Shown: in pieces, positions 1 through 8,809 of the stretch
Layout: each line of letters begins with the position of its first letter
How positions within the stretch are numbered: position 1 is the first letter of the stretch
Assembly (NCBI GenBank): GCA_026005135.1
Contig: BPKM01000001.1
Coordinates: forward strand, 186,001-250,000
Length of the DNA: 64,000 nucleotides
Source: Leptospiraceae bacterium
GTDB lineage: Bacteria; Spirochaetota; Leptospiria; Leptospirales; Leptonemataceae
Direction: 5' to 3'
The notes under the pieces: generated by a model
Database searches by the model: none
Seen by the model: the letters and a program-made list of their open reading frames with translations, nothing else
Told to the model about the DNA's origin: nothing
Program-made: the position numbers and the translations under genes

Positions 1-691
1 ATTTTCCTTTTTCATAGTGTGGTTTAACTAAGTCCGTAATATCAGCTTCGTAAACTTTTGGCATTTTGATACCCTCTGGTAATTGTTTTTCAAAATTACT
101 ATATCTAACATAATACATTTCTTGTAATAATGCAATCATTTTTTTATCTTTAATGGGAATTAGTTTAATGTTTTTTAGACCTTCTTTTAATTTATTTTGA
201 TTAGCGAAGATATAGAGGTATTCTATTTCGTAGTTATGAATATCAAGTTGATTGATTTCGATAAAGTAGATATTTAATAAATCATTATGGAATTTATAAA
301 GACCGTCTTGTAATAATATGGCATGTTTATTTAATAGATTTTTAAAGGATTTAGTGAAGTCTGGGGTAATAAGTGTAATAGTAGTATTATTAAGGTTAGC
401 GGATTTTTCTCTATTACAGAAACCCGTAAGATAGATAAATAGGTCGTTAAAATCTTTTATGGTAGGTTTATCTTTTTCAGATTTAAAAGATATAATGTTG
501 AATAATTTGAAATATTTAAATAATTCTAGTTTTTTAGTATCTGGATTTTTAATGATAATGATGTCAGCTTTTTTTGGTAGATTAAGAATTTCGTATTCGG
601 TGATAACGTTGCAGTTTAGTAGTTCAAAGAAGTTTTTAGTTACGATTTTAAAGAATTCGTCGTATTTAAGAGTAAATTTATGTTTTGGCAT
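1..691 (-). CDS. Rpn/PD-(D/E)XK-like nuclease-family protein, copy 1 (partial)
   Basis: Partial gene running off the left edge, read leftwards from an ATG at 691. The reading frame is open across all 230 codons seen and is almost identical to the two copies that follow. The sequence has the layout of Rpn-type putative transposase/recombination-promoting nucleases: an N-terminal segment with an ADIIIIK stretch, then a FKLFNIISFKS strand where family members often have E-F-K, and a Lys/Gly/Glu-rich tail starting at the edge. The position of the usual catalytic Glu is Ser in this copy. Family assignment is inference from layout, not from a search; function unknown. Confidence 0.6.
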   Translation of the reverse strand, partial: MPKHKFTLKYDEFFKIVTKNFFELLNCNVITEYEILNLPKKADIIIIKNPDTKKLELFKYFKLFNIISFKSEKDKPTIKDFNDLFIYLTGFCNREKSANLNNTTITLITPDFTKSFKNLLNKHAILLQDGLYKFHNDLLNIYFIEINQLDIHNYEIEYLYIFANQNKLKEGLKNIKLIPIKDKKMIALLQEMYYVRYSNFEKQLPEGIKMPKVYEADITDLVKPHYEKGK

Positions 692-815
692 AGAGGGATA
701 TATTTTGATTATCGGAATTTATAGAATAAGTTAAGAAAAAGAAGTATTAGTTTGAGAAAAATTATGAAATTTGATTTACTATCTAAAAATCAATGGGTAG
801 GATATTGGACGGAAA

Positions 816-1696
816 CTATTCAATAATTTTATATTTTTTTAAATCTTTTTTAGATAAGCCAGTAATATCACAAATGTCCTGTATGGAATATCCTTTTTTT
901 AACATTTTTTTTGCTGTTTCTATTTTTGCTTTTAGTTGTCCTTCCTGTAATCCTTCTAATTTTCCTTCAAGTTTTCCTTTTTGCTATCCTTCCTGTAACC
1001 TTCTAATTTGCCTTTTTCATAGTGTGGTTTTACTAAGTCCGTAATATCAGCTTCGTAAACTTTTGGCATTTTAATACCCTCTGGTAATTGTTTTTCGAAA
1101 TTACTATATCTAACATAATACATTTCCTGTAATAATGCAATCATTTTTTTATCTTTAATGGGAATTAGTTTAATGTTTTTTAGACCTTCTTTTAATTTAT
1201 TTTGATTAGCGAAGATATAGAGGTATTCTATTTCGTAGTTATGAATATCAAGTTGATTGATTTCGATAAAGTAGATATTTAATAAATCATTATGGAATTT
1301 ATAAAGACCATCTTGTAATAATATGGCATGTTTATTTAATAGATTTTTAAAGGATTTAGTGAAGTCTGGGGTAATAAGTGTAATAGTAGTATTATTAAGG
1401 TTAGCGGATTTTTCTCTATTACAGAAACCCGTAAGATAGATAAATAGGTCGTTAAAGTCTTTTATGGAAGGTTTATCTTTTTCGGATTTAAAAGATATAA
1501 TGTTGAATAATTTGAAATATTTAAATAATTCTAATTTTTTAGTATTTGGATTTTTAATGATAATGATGTCAGCTTTTTTTGGTAGTTTAAGAATTTCGTA
1601 TTCGGTGATAACGTTGCAGTTTAGTAGTTCAAAGAAGTTTTTAGTTACGATTTTAAAGAATTCGTCGTATTTAAGAGTAAATTTATGTTTTGGCAT
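816..1696 (-). pseudogene. Rpn-like nuclease-family gene, copy 2, frameshifted
   Basis: Second tandem copy. From the ATG at 1696 the frame matches copy 3 for about 228 residues, then leaves it in the KLEG/LQEG repeat region and stops at 956. A missing T near 996-999 (TAACC where the repeat pattern predicts TAATCC) explains this. In the neighbouring frame the normal C-terminus continues (KMLKKGYSIQDIC, then GLSKKDLKKYKIIE) to a TAG at 816. So the ancestral gene spans 816-1696 and is about 293 aa. The tail differs from copy 3 (YSIQDICDIT against LSIDLIIKIT), so the copies have diverged at their ends. Either a true frameshift or a sequencing error. Confidence 0.6.
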
Positions 1697-1820
1697 AGAG
1701 GGATATATTTTGATTATCGGAATTTATAGAATAAGTTAAGAAAAAGAAGTATTAGTTTGAGAAAAATTATGAAATTTGATTTACTATCTAAAAATCAATG
1801 GGTAGGATATTGGACGGAAA

Positions 1821-2726
1821 CTATTCAATAATTTTATATTTTTTTAAATCTTTTTTAGATAAGCCAGTTATTTTAATAATTAAATCAATCGATAAACCTT
1901 CTTTTTTCATTTTCTTCGCTGTTTCTATTTTTGCTTTTAGTTGTCCTTCCTGTAAGCCTTCTAATTTTCCTTCAAGTTTTCCTTTTTGTAGGCCTTCTTG
2001 TAAACCTTCTATTTTCCCTTTCTGTAAGCCTTCTTGTAAACCTTTTTCGTAGTGTGGTTTAACTAAGTCCGTAATATCAGCTTCGTAAACTTTTGGCATT
2101 TTAATACCCTCGGGTAATTGTTTTTCAAAATTACTATATCTAACATAATACATTTCCTGTAATAATGCAATCATTTTTTTATCTTTAATGGGAATTAGTT
2201 TAATGTTTTTTAGACCTTCTTTTAATTTATTTTGATTAGCGAAGATATAGAGGTATTCTATTTCGTAGTTATGAATATCAAGTTGATTGATTTCGATAAA
2301 GTAGATATTTAATAAATCATTATGGAATTTATAAAGACCATCTTGTAATAATATGGCATGTTTATTTAATAGATTTTTAAAGGATTTAGTGAAGTCTGGG
2401 GTAATAAGTGTAATAGTAGTATTATTAAGGTTAGCGATTTTTTCTCTATTACAGAAACCCGTAAGATAGATAAATAGGTCGTTAAAGTCTTTTATGGTAG
2501 GTTTATCTTTTTCAGATTTAAAAGATATAATGTTGAATAATTTGAAATATTTAAATAATTCTAGTTTTTTAGTATTTGGATTTTTAATGATAATGATGTC
2601 AGCTTTTTTTGGTAGATTAAGAATTTCGTATTCGGTGATAACGTTGCAGTTTAGTAGTTCAAAGAAGTTTTTGGTTACGATTTTAAAGAATTCATCGTAT
2701 TTTAGAGTAAATTTATTTTGATGCAT
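1821..2726 (-). CDS. Rpn/PD-(D/E)XK-like nuclease-family protein, copy 3 (intact)
   Basis: Intact 301-aa copy of the triplicated gene. Residues 1-90 hold the putative PD-(D/E)XK core (KADIIII, then IISFKSEKDKP), with Ser where the family's active-site Glu would sit. Residues about 230-275 are a run of degenerate GLQEG/KGKLEG repeats, and the last 35 residues form a small predicted helical end with LSIDLIIKITGLSKKDL. Such Gly/Lys/Glu repeats before a short C-terminal helix-turn-helix-like tail are typical of Rpn and related proteins. Upstream the sequence matches the other copies for about 65 bp and then runs into the IS66 left end at 2793. Function unproven. Confidence 0.6.
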   Translation of the reverse strand: MHQNKFTLKYDEFFKIVTKNFFELLNCNVITEYEILNLPKKADIIIIKNPNTKKLELFKYFKLFNIISFKSEKDKPTIKDFNDLFIYLTGFCNREKIANLNNTTITLITPDFTKSFKNLLNKHAILLQDGLYKFHNDLLNIYFIEINQLDIHNYEIEYLYIFANQNKLKEGLKNIKLIPIKDKKMIALLQEMYYVRYSNFEKQLPEGIKMPKVYEADITDLVKPHYEKGLQEGLQKGKIEGLQEGLQKGKLEGKLEGLQEGQLKAKIETAKKMKKEGLSIDLIIKITGLSKKDLKKYKIIE

Positions 2727-2792
2727 AGAGGGATATATTCTGATTATCGGAATTTATAGAATAAGTTAAGAAAAAGAAGTATTAGTTTGAGA

Positions 2793-4578
2793 GTAAGCGC
2801 TCAATAAAGCACGTGATGTTATAATTTTTTGTTTATAATTAACTATAAGTTTAATGAAAATTGTACGAAAATAAATTCATAATGGAAACAATTAAAAATT
2901 TTCAAAGTATAGAAGATTGTTTAGCTTATATAGAATATTTAGAGAATGTCAATCAGCAATTAAGTCAAAAACTTGATGCTAAATCTCAGGAAATTACAAT
3001 AAAAGATAAAGAAATAGAATACTTAAAGAAACAATTAAAATTAAGAGAAGAATTTATTATAGCTCAGAAATATAGGTTATATGGTAAAAAATCAGAGAAA
3101 TGGAGTGAGAAAGATTACCAATATAGTTTATTGTTTAATGAGATAGAAGATACGATAGAGGAATCAAAAAAAGAATTTTTAGAATTTACTGAGGTATCAT
3201 CTTATAAGAGAAAGAAGAAAAAACAAAGAAAGATAAAAGATTTGGATATACCAGTAAGAGAAATTATTCATGACCCAGAAGAGAATCAGGTTTGTAATTG
3301 TGGTAATAAAAGAGAAGAAATAGGAAGAGAAACAAAAGATGTTTTACAGGTGATTCCCTTAGAATTTTATATAGATAGACATATAACAATTAAAAGGGTT
3401 TGTAAGAAATGTTCACAGAATCAGAAGGTAGAGATAGTAAGTGGTGAGCCGATAAAACAATTTTTACCTAAATCGTATGCATCAGAATCCTTACTTGCCT
3501 TTTTATTGGTATCTAAATTTAATGATGGTTTGCCATTTTATCGGATGGAGAAGATATTTGAAAGGTATGGGATAGAAATACCCCGAAATACAATGTGTAT
3601 ATGGGCACAAAAAACAGGGATAAAATTAAGACGTTTTTATCGTTTGTTAGTGAAAGAGGCATTAAAATCATCTTGTATAGGTATAGATGAAACAGGTTTA
3701 AAGGTATTAGAGAATCAGAGAAGTAGTGGAAGCAGAAATTCTTATATGTGGGTAATGAGGACTTTAAGCTCAGAAAATCCTATGGTAATATTTTATTATA
3801 GAAAAAGCAGGAGTGCAGATTTTTTAAAAAAGGTATTAAAAGATTATAAAAATGCAGTAATAACAGATGGTTTTAAAAGTTATGAAAGTCATTTGAAAGA
3901 ATTAAATATAACCCATGCAGGATGTTGGGCACATGCAAGAAGGAATTTTATAGAAGCAAAGAAAGTTTCTTCTCGTCCAGATATAGAAAAAATGCTTTAT
4001 TTGATAGGGAAATTATATACAATAGAAGAAGAAATTAAAACTCTGTCTTTAGAAGAAAAAGTTTCTATAAGACAAGATCGTTCTAAAAAAATCATAGATG
4101 AGATTCATAAATTGTTAAAAGACCAATTACCTTTACAAAATCGTTTTACCCAATCAGGTAAAGCTTATTATTATTTATTCCATCAATGGGAGAAGTTAAT
4201 TCGATTCCTTGATAATCCATCGATACCCTTAGATAACAATTTAGTAGAGAATGCAATTCGTCCCTTTGTTATAGGTAGAAAAAACTGGTTATTTTCTGGA
4301 ACAGAATTAGGAGCCCAAACATCAGCTATTCTATACACAATAATTGAATCAGCAAAATTAAATCAATTAGACCCTTATCATTATATAAAATATTTATTTG
4401 AACAGCTTATAGATAAAAAGAGCGATGAGGAATTATTAAAATTATTACCCCATAAAATAGACAAAAAAGAAATAGAAAATTCTTTTGTTAAGCCAGGTTG
4501 ATTTAAAAAATTTTACAGTTATTTGTTTATAATTCAAACATAAAAAAAATTTATATACGCTGTTCTTTGAGCGCTTAA
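2793..4578 (+). mobile_element. IS66-family insertion sequence (tnpC only)
   Basis: About 1.79 kb bounded by imperfect inverted repeats: GTAAGCGCTCAA at 2793-2804 and its complement TTGAGCGCTTA(A) at 4567-4578. The GTAAGCG terminus is characteristic of IS66. It holds a single transposase gene and lacks the small tnpA and tnpB genes of classical IS66, as in the ISBst12-like subgroup. The 8-bp flanks (GTTTGAGA left, GATTGTGG right) do not match, so no target duplication is visible; a rearrangement has probably replaced one flank. The same ends occur at 40806 and 41491. Confidence 0.8.
2882..4501 (+). CDS. tnpC: IS66 family transposase (TnpC)
   Basis: A 539-aa DDE transposase. Residues 10-75 are a coiled coil (IEYLENVNQQLSQKL onward), followed by a basic region, a zinc-finger-like CNCGN...CKKC segment at about residues 140-180, and the catalytic domain. 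The catalytic part shows IGIDETG (first D), VITDGFKSY (second D), GCWAHARRNF, and the C-terminal LDNNLVENAIRPFVIGRKNWLF block, which is the IS66 signature with the catalytic E in LVENAIRP. Full length for the family, with no frameshift. The ATG at 2882 is preferred; a TTG at 2861 would add seven residues. No Shine-Dalgarno is visible for either. Confidence 0.9.
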   Translation: METIKNFQSIEDCLAYIEYLENVNQQLSQKLDAKSQEITIKDKEIEYLKKQLKLREEFIIAQKYRLYGKKSEKWSEKDYQYSLLFNEIEDTIEESKKEFLEFTEVSSYKRKKKKQRKIKDLDIPVREIIHDPEENQVCNCGNKREEIGRETKDVLQVIPLEFYIDRHITIKRVCKKCSQNQKVEIVSGEPIKQFLPKSYASESLLAFLLVSKFNDGLPFYRMEKIFERYGIEIPRNTMCIWAQKTGIKLRRFYRLLVKEALKSSCIGIDETGLKVLENQRSSGSRNSYMWVMRTLSSENPMVIFYYRKSRSADFLKKVLKDYKNAVITDGFKSYESHLKELNITHAGCWAHARRNFIEAKKVSSRPDIEKMLYLIGKLYTIEEEIKTLSLEEKVSIRQDRSKKIIDEIHKLLKDQLPLQNRFTQSGKAYYYLFHQWEKLIRFLDNPSIPLDNNLVENAIRPFVIGRKNWLFSGTELGAQTSAILYTIIESAKLNQLDPYHYIKYLFEQLIDKKSDEELLKLLPHKIDKKEIENSFVKPG

Positions 4579-4653
4579 GATTGTGGGGATGTAAAAATCA
4601 TACTCTTGTATAAATTCTTTTAGTAAAATCAGAAATTTTTATTATTTACCTTA

Positions 4654-4958
4654 ATGCAAGAAATGGGAATATATATATTTATATATATCTGGAATAGGTT
4701 ATTACCAATAAAAAAACTAAATTTACAGGTTTATTTAGGCTTAATTGTACTGGATGTGCTAAAAGAGTTTCGAGGGTTATTATTTGCCAGTTTACATCCT
4801 CAGGGAGTTATTGCTTATCCCTACTTGTTTTTTTAGGTATGAGCCTTGCTTTTTTACGTGAATATAGACCAGGTATAATTGCACAAATTATAACACATGC
4901 ATGTATTAATGGTCTTGCCATATTGATGAATTATTTGTTTTATAAATTTGGCGCATTG
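4654..4958 (+). pseudogene. Decayed CPBP-family intramembrane metalloprotease fragment
   Basis: Remnant of a CPBP (Abi/CAAX protease-like) membrane protease. Seen in order: KEFRG (end of the first glutamate motif), LLFASLHPQG, then, after a frameshift, LGMSLAFLREYRPG and IITHACINGL, which matches the HxxxN motif. The seven-T run at 4828-4834 is one T short of what keeps the frame (TTG TTT TTT TTA GGT). The distance between FRG and LHPQG is too short for the family, so an internal deletion is also likely. The IS30 element interrupts the 3' end; the frame resumes at 6101 and runs in hydrophobic residues to a TAA at 6140-6142. Confidence 0.65.
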
Positions 4959-5992
4959 TAATTCAAGTGCAACACCTTAATGGGGAATAGCTTTGGTTTC
5001 ACAGAAAACAATATTTCATGAGGTGTATAGTATTGCAAGCATTTTCTTGCACGATGATTTAATTTTATTTCTACATCTTGTATAATTTTGTCTAAATTTT
5101 CAGTTTTTCTAAAATCTATCCCTTTGGGTAAATATTGTCTAATTAATCCATTGGTATTCTCATTTAAACCTCTTTGATAGGGTTTTCCGGGGTCAGTAAA
5201 ATAAACTCTGATATTTTTGATTTCCTGAATGATTTTATATAAACCATTATGTAGCATTTCTATTCCATTATCATAAGTAATACTTAAAAGTTTTTCTTTT
5301 GGAATAGAATTAAATTTTCGCAAAACTTTTTCTTTTGTTTCTTTAAGCTTTTTTGATGATACATAAAGCATTATAGTATAACGACTCAATTTTTCAACAA
5401 AAGTAAATACATAGCCAGAACCTTTTTTCCCTTCTATGGTATCTCCTTCCCAATGTCCCATCGTTTGAATTTCTGGTCTTTGTTGTATTGTCCAAATGTC
5501 TAAATTATCTCTATTTTTCCTTATTTTCCGCCAGTTTTTTCGATATTTTTTTCCTCCTCTTCGCAAATATTGAACGAGATTCCATCCCATTACTCTCTGA
5601 TAAAAATAAATATAATTATAAATAGTTTTGAATGATATATGAAGTTTTTTATTTTTAGGATATAACATTCGTAATCTACCAGCAATCTGTTCTGGTGAAT
5701 ATTGTAAAAAAATCAAAGCATAAAAAATAAAAATCCAAAGTCTTGTATGATTCAAATATCTTAAATATCTTCTTGTCTTTCGTATTTTATACCAAGCCTG
5801 TGCCTTTCGGGCAGAATAAATTATCTTATGATTTTCAGTATATGAATTTCGCTTTAATTCTCTACTAATGGTAGAAGGTGCTCTATTTAAATACTTTGCA
5901 ATTTTTCTTATGCTATGACCTTCCTCATACAAAAATTGAATGACAGCTCTTTCATCTATTTTAAGATGGGTATAAGTTTTAGGGGTGTTCAT
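4940..5992 (-). CDS. IS30 family transposase
   Basis: A 350-aa IS30-type DDE transposase. The N-terminal helix-turn-helix reads LKIDERAVIQFL, then IRKIAKYLNRAPSTISREL. The catalytic core shows GHWEGDTIEG (first D), SITYDNGIE (second D) and NENTNGLIRQYLPKG (E with the usual IS30 block). The ATG at 5992 is chosen because AGGAGG lies 8-10 bases upstream; an upstream frame opening at 6040 lacks this. The stop at 4940 lies outside the left inverted repeat, so the last few residues (NAPNL) are encoded by target DNA. Probably functional. Confidence 0.9.
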   Translation of the reverse strand: MNTPKTYTHLKIDERAVIQFLYEEGHSIRKIAKYLNRAPSTISRELKRNSYTENHKIIYSARKAQAWYKIRKTRRYLRYLNHTRLWIFIFYALIFLQYSPEQIAGRLRMLYPKNKKLHISFKTIYNYIYFYQRVMGWNLVQYLRRGGKKYRKNWRKIRKNRDNLDIWTIQQRPEIQTMGHWEGDTIEGKKGSGYVFTFVEKLSRYTIMLYVSSKKLKETKEKVLRKFNSIPKEKLLSITYDNGIEMLHNGLYKIIQEIKNIRVYFTDPGKPYQRGLNENTNGLIRQYLPKGIDFRKTENLDKIIQDVEIKLNHRARKCLQYYTPHEILFSVKPKLFPIKVLHLNYNAPNL

Positions 5993-6096
5993 GGTGGTTC
6001 TCCTCCTTATCCCATATTCTTGGGGAATCACTATGAACATTTTTTCTAAACTTTCTTAATAAAAAAACTAAAAATTCCGTTGCACTTCCTTTTACA
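4959..6096 (-). mobile_element. IS30-family insertion sequence
   Basis: About 1.14 kb with imperfect terminal inverted repeats sharing AAGTGCAAC: left end starts TAATTCAAGTGCAAC at 4959, right end is the complement of TGTAAAAGGAAGTGCAAC ending at 6096. ATTG occurs directly outside both ends (4955-4958 and 6097-6100) and is the likely target duplication. Removing the element and one ATTG restores an open frame of the CPBP protease remnant. The exact element boundary could shift by a base or two. Confidence 0.75.
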
Positions 6097-6217
6097 ATTG
6101 GGGATTATAATAATCTTATGTTTGTTTTTTGGTAGATCGTAATATTTTTTAAAAAAAAGTGTACTTTATTAATAATTGTATTAAAAAATATTGTTAAAAA
6201 TTTATAAAGGAGTTTAT

Positions 6218-7204
6218 ATGATACATCCTAATGAAGCATTGTTTCCTGGAGAAAAACCATTCCCGGTAATTCCCAGTTGTGAACATTTTGCTGGTAATGA
6301 AAAAATGATTCGAAAAGCTTTTGGTTTTCAGAAAGAAAAAGGTCCTATCTTTGATATAACAATGGATTGCGAAGATGGTGCACCTAAGGGACAGGAAAAA
6401 GAACATGCAGAAATGATTGTTCGATTATTGAATTCTCCAGAAAATGAATTTAAAATGGCTGGTGTTCGTATACATGATTATACACATACACAATATTGGA
6501 AACAGGATGCGGAAATTGTTATAAAAGGTGCTGGAGATGTTGTTACCTATATTACGATACCAAAACCTACTTCTGTGGATCAAGTAAGAGAAATGATTGA
6601 ATTTATACAGGAAACAGCAGATAAAGCAGGTTTAAAAAGAGAAATTCCTATTCATTGTTTAATAGAAACCCATGGAGCATTAAGAGATGTAGAAAAAATT
6701 GCTCAATTACCATGGATGCAGGTTTTAGATTTTGGTTTAATGGATTTTATATCTGGTCATTTTGGTGCAATTCCATTATCTAATATGAAAAGTCCAGGAC
6801 AATTTGAGCATGAATTAATTCGAAGAGCAAAGGCAAATGTTGTTGCAGCAGCATTAGCAAATGGACTTGTACCTGCTCATAATGTAACATTGGATTTAAA
6901 AAATTATGAACAAACCAAAAAAGATGCAGAAATTGCACGTTATCGTTTTGGTTTCTTAAGAATGTGGTCTATTTATCCAACGCAAATTGATGCTATTGTA
7001 GAAGCAATGAAACCAGATTTATCAGAAGTTGATAAAGCAGTAAATATTTTAATTGCTGCACAGGATGCAAATTGGGGACCCATTCAATACGAAGGTGAAT
7101 TACACGATAGAGCAACTTATCGTGGCTTCTGGACATTAGTTCAAAGAGCAAAAGTTTCTGGCATTTCCTTACCACAAGAAGCTATTAAACGCTGGTTTAG
7201 TTAA
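6218..7204 (+). CDS. HpcH/HpaI aldolase / citrate-lyase-family protein
   Basis: A 328-aa member of the HpcH/HpaI aldolase superfamily, which cleaves or forms C-C bonds of CoA-thioesters or keto acids with a divalent metal. Visible family features are an early FDITMDCEDGAP segment with the acidic metal/substrate region, HCLIETHGALRDVEKIA with the metal-binding glutamate, and LDFGLMDFISGHFG followed by an alanine-rich helix. It resembles malyl-CoA or citramalyl-CoA lyase-like proteins, but the substrate cannot be fixed from the sequence. The ATG at 6218 has AAGGAG seven bases upstream. A strong hairpin follows at 7232, so it is probably monocistronic and separate from nuo. Confidence 0.75.
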   Translation: MIHPNEALFPGEKPFPVIPSCEHFAGNEKMIRKAFGFQKEKGPIFDITMDCEDGAPKGQEKEHAEMIVRLLNSPENEFKMAGVRIHDYTHTQYWKQDAEIVIKGAGDVVTYITIPKPTSVDQVREMIEFIQETADKAGLKREIPIHCLIETHGALRDVEKIAQLPWMQVLDFGLMDFISGHFGAIPLSNMKSPGQFEHELIRRAKANVVAAALANGLVPAHNVTLDLKNYEQTKKDAEIARYRFGFLRMWSIYPTQIDAIVEAMKPDLSEVDKAVNILIAAQDANWGPIQYEGELHDRATYRGFWTLVQRAKVSGISLPQEAIKRWFS

Positions 7205-7231
7205 AATTATATTTTATTTCATTTTATTGAA

Positions 7232-7260
7232 CTGGTGTAATTATTGCACCAGCTCTATTT
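7232..7260 (+). terminator. Rho-independent terminator after the HpcH/HpaI gene
   Basis: Nine-base-pair stem CTGGTGTAA / TTGCACCAG (one G-T pair) with a TTA loop, followed by a CTCTATTTT tract. It lies 28 bp after the stop codon and separates this gene from nuoA. Confidence 0.6.
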
Positions 7261-7359
7261 TGATATTGGATCTCATTTAATAAAAAATAATAATTATAAT
7301 TTTTATAAAGTTGAAAAATCCTTGTCTGTGGAATTTAATTAAATAATTTTGTCGTTGTT

Positions 7360-7737
7360 ATGACTTCAATTGATTTTCTTTCCATTTTACCAATCTTAAT
7401 CACTTTACTTTTAGCAATGGCAATACCAGCAGTCTTTTTAACACTTTCCTATTATTTAGGACCTAAGAACAACCATCCAACAAAATTATCACCTTATGAA
7501 TGTGGTATTCCAACAAAAAAAACTGTTGGTGATGCAAGACATAGATTTCATGTAAAGTTTTATCTTGTTGCAATGTTTTTTTTAATATTTGATGTAGAGG
7601 TATTATTTTTATTACCATGGGCTGTCTGGTTTCAAAATGATCTTCAATATGGTATTATATCTATGTTTATTTTTATAGGTATTTTATTTTTTGGATGGTA
7701 TTATTTATTAAAACGTGGAGGTTTAGAATGGGAGTAA
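7360..7737 (+). CDS. nuoA: NADH-quinone oxidoreductase subunit A
   Basis: A 125-aa membrane subunit of complex I with three predicted transmembrane helices. The conserved loop SPYECGIP is present, as is the acidic motif FDVEV in the second helix. First gene of the nuoA-N operon. No Shine-Dalgarno precedes the ATG. The 3' end overlaps nuoB by 10 bp, implying translational coupling. Confidence 0.93.
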   Translation: MTSIDFLSILPILITLLLAMAIPAVFLTLSYYLGPKNNHPTKLSPYECGIPTKKTVGDARHRFHVKFYLVAMFFLIFDVEVLFLLPWAVWFQNDLQYGIISMFIFIGILFFGWYYLLKRGGLEWE

Positions 7738-8249
7738 GCAATTATAATCCAAATGATCAATTACCCTATATAACAACAAGAAGAGATGCTATATTAGCAT
7801 GGGGTAGAAAAAATTCTTTATGGCCTATGCCATTTGGAACGGCATGTTGTGCAATAGAATTTATGGGAGTTGTTTCTTCTATTTTTGATATTTCTCGTTT
7901 TGGAGCCGAATTAGTTCGATTTTCTCCTAGACAATCTGATCTATTAATTGTAGCTGGAACCATAACATACAAAATGGGACCTATATTAAAACAAATCTAT
8001 GATCAAATGTCTGAACCCAAATGGGTAATTTCTATGGGAGTATGTGCATCTTCTGGTGGATTCTATAATAATTACTGTACCATGCAGGGAATTGATCATA
8101 TTATCCCTGTAGATGTATATATTGCTGGTTGTCCACCCAGACCAGAGGCTATATTAGATGCTGTTTTAAAATTACAAGAAAAAATCGAACATCCAGAAGA
8201 TAAACCACCAGCTCAATTTCAGGTAAAAGAACCAAAGTTTGATTATTAA
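7728..8249 (+). CDS. nuoB: NADH-quinone oxidoreductase subunit B
   Basis: A 173-aa subunit carrying the terminal [4Fe-4S] cluster N2, which passes electrons to quinone. The four cysteine ligands are visible: the double Cys in GTACCAIEF, the Cys in GVCASSGG, and the Cys in AGCPPRPEA. The start at 7728 is chosen because GTGGAGG lies upstream and because the homologous protein begins here; the frame stays open upstream inside nuoA, but that extension ([10 protein letters not shown]) is just the other frame of nuoA. Normal length. Confidence 0.95.
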   Translation: MGVSNYNPNDQLPYITTRRDAILAWGRKNSLWPMPFGTACCAIEFMGVVSSIFDISRFGAELVRFSPRQSDLLIVAGTITYKMGPILKQIYDQMSEPKWVISMGVCASSGGFYNNYCTMQGIDHIIPVDVYIAGCPPRPEAILDAVLKLQEKIEHPEDKPPAQFQVKEPKFDY

Positions 8250-8264
8250 AAATGGAATTATCCT

Positions 8265-8807
8265 ATGAATAACAAAGAATTATTAGAAACAATTAAAATA
8301 AAACATAGTCACGAAATTATCAATGCCCACGAAGAATATGGTTATTTAAATGTAGTTGTAAAGCCCGAATCTATAAGAGATATTATTAATTATCTAAAAA
8401 CAGATGAAGATTTAAAATTCGAAATGTTAATAGATCTTGTTTCTATAGATTATAGTCAATTTCCAGAAAAAAAACCGGGTAGATTTGGTCTTGTTTATCA
8501 TTTTAAATCTTTAACTCATAATCATAGAGTAGCTATACGTGTTTATTTACCAGAAGAAAATCCAGAAATTGATAGCATACATGATTTTTATAAAAATGCA
8601 AATTGGCTCGAAAGAGAAGCATGGGATCAGATGGGGATTCGTTTTAAAGGACATCCCAATTTGAAAAGATTATTAAACCATAAAGACTTTGTTGGCCATC
8701 CTTTAAGAAAGGATTATCCTATTGATAGAAGACAATGGTTATCAGAGCCAGATGATTTAATGGATGAAATGGAAAAACGTTTAAAAGAAAAGGGTATAAT
8801 AAAATAA
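8265..8807 (+). CDS. nuoC: NADH-quinone oxidoreductase subunit C
   Basis: A 180-aa peripheral-arm subunit (30-kDa subunit family). The family signature is seen as LEREAWDQMGIRFKGHP followed by HPLRKDYP. It is separate from NuoD, not fused as in E. coli. It sits 15 bp after nuoB and ends 2 bp before nuoD. Confidence 0.93.
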   Translation: MNNKELLETIKIKHSHEIINAHEEYGYLNVVVKPESIRDIINYLKTDEDLKFEMLIDLVSIDYSQFPEKKPGRFGLVYHFKSLTHNHRVAIRVYLPEENPEIDSIHDFYKNANWLEREAWDQMGIRFKGHPNLKRLLNHKDFVGHPLRKDYPIDRRQWLSEPDDLMDEMEKRLKEKGIIK

Positions 8808-8809
8808 AT

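Larger units (their letters stand above)
1..2790. repeat. Tandem triplication, unit about 1.0 kb
   Basis: Three direct copies of an Rpn-like gene plus its upstream spacer. Start codons at 691, 1696 and 2726 give unit lengths of 1005 and 1030 bp. The spacer 692-815 is essentially identical to 1697-1820, including the ATCGGAATTTATAG and GGTAGGATATTGGACGG stretches. The third spacer matches only to about 2792, where IS66 begins. Length differences come from the short repeats that encode the Gly/Lys/Glu tail. Confidence 0.85.

Noticed and set aside
459-2721. Recurrent 75-91 residue plus-strand frames over the Rpn copies
   Set aside because: They recur only because the gene is triplicated; they lie antisense to clearly conserved coding sequence and have no ribosome site or family resemblance.
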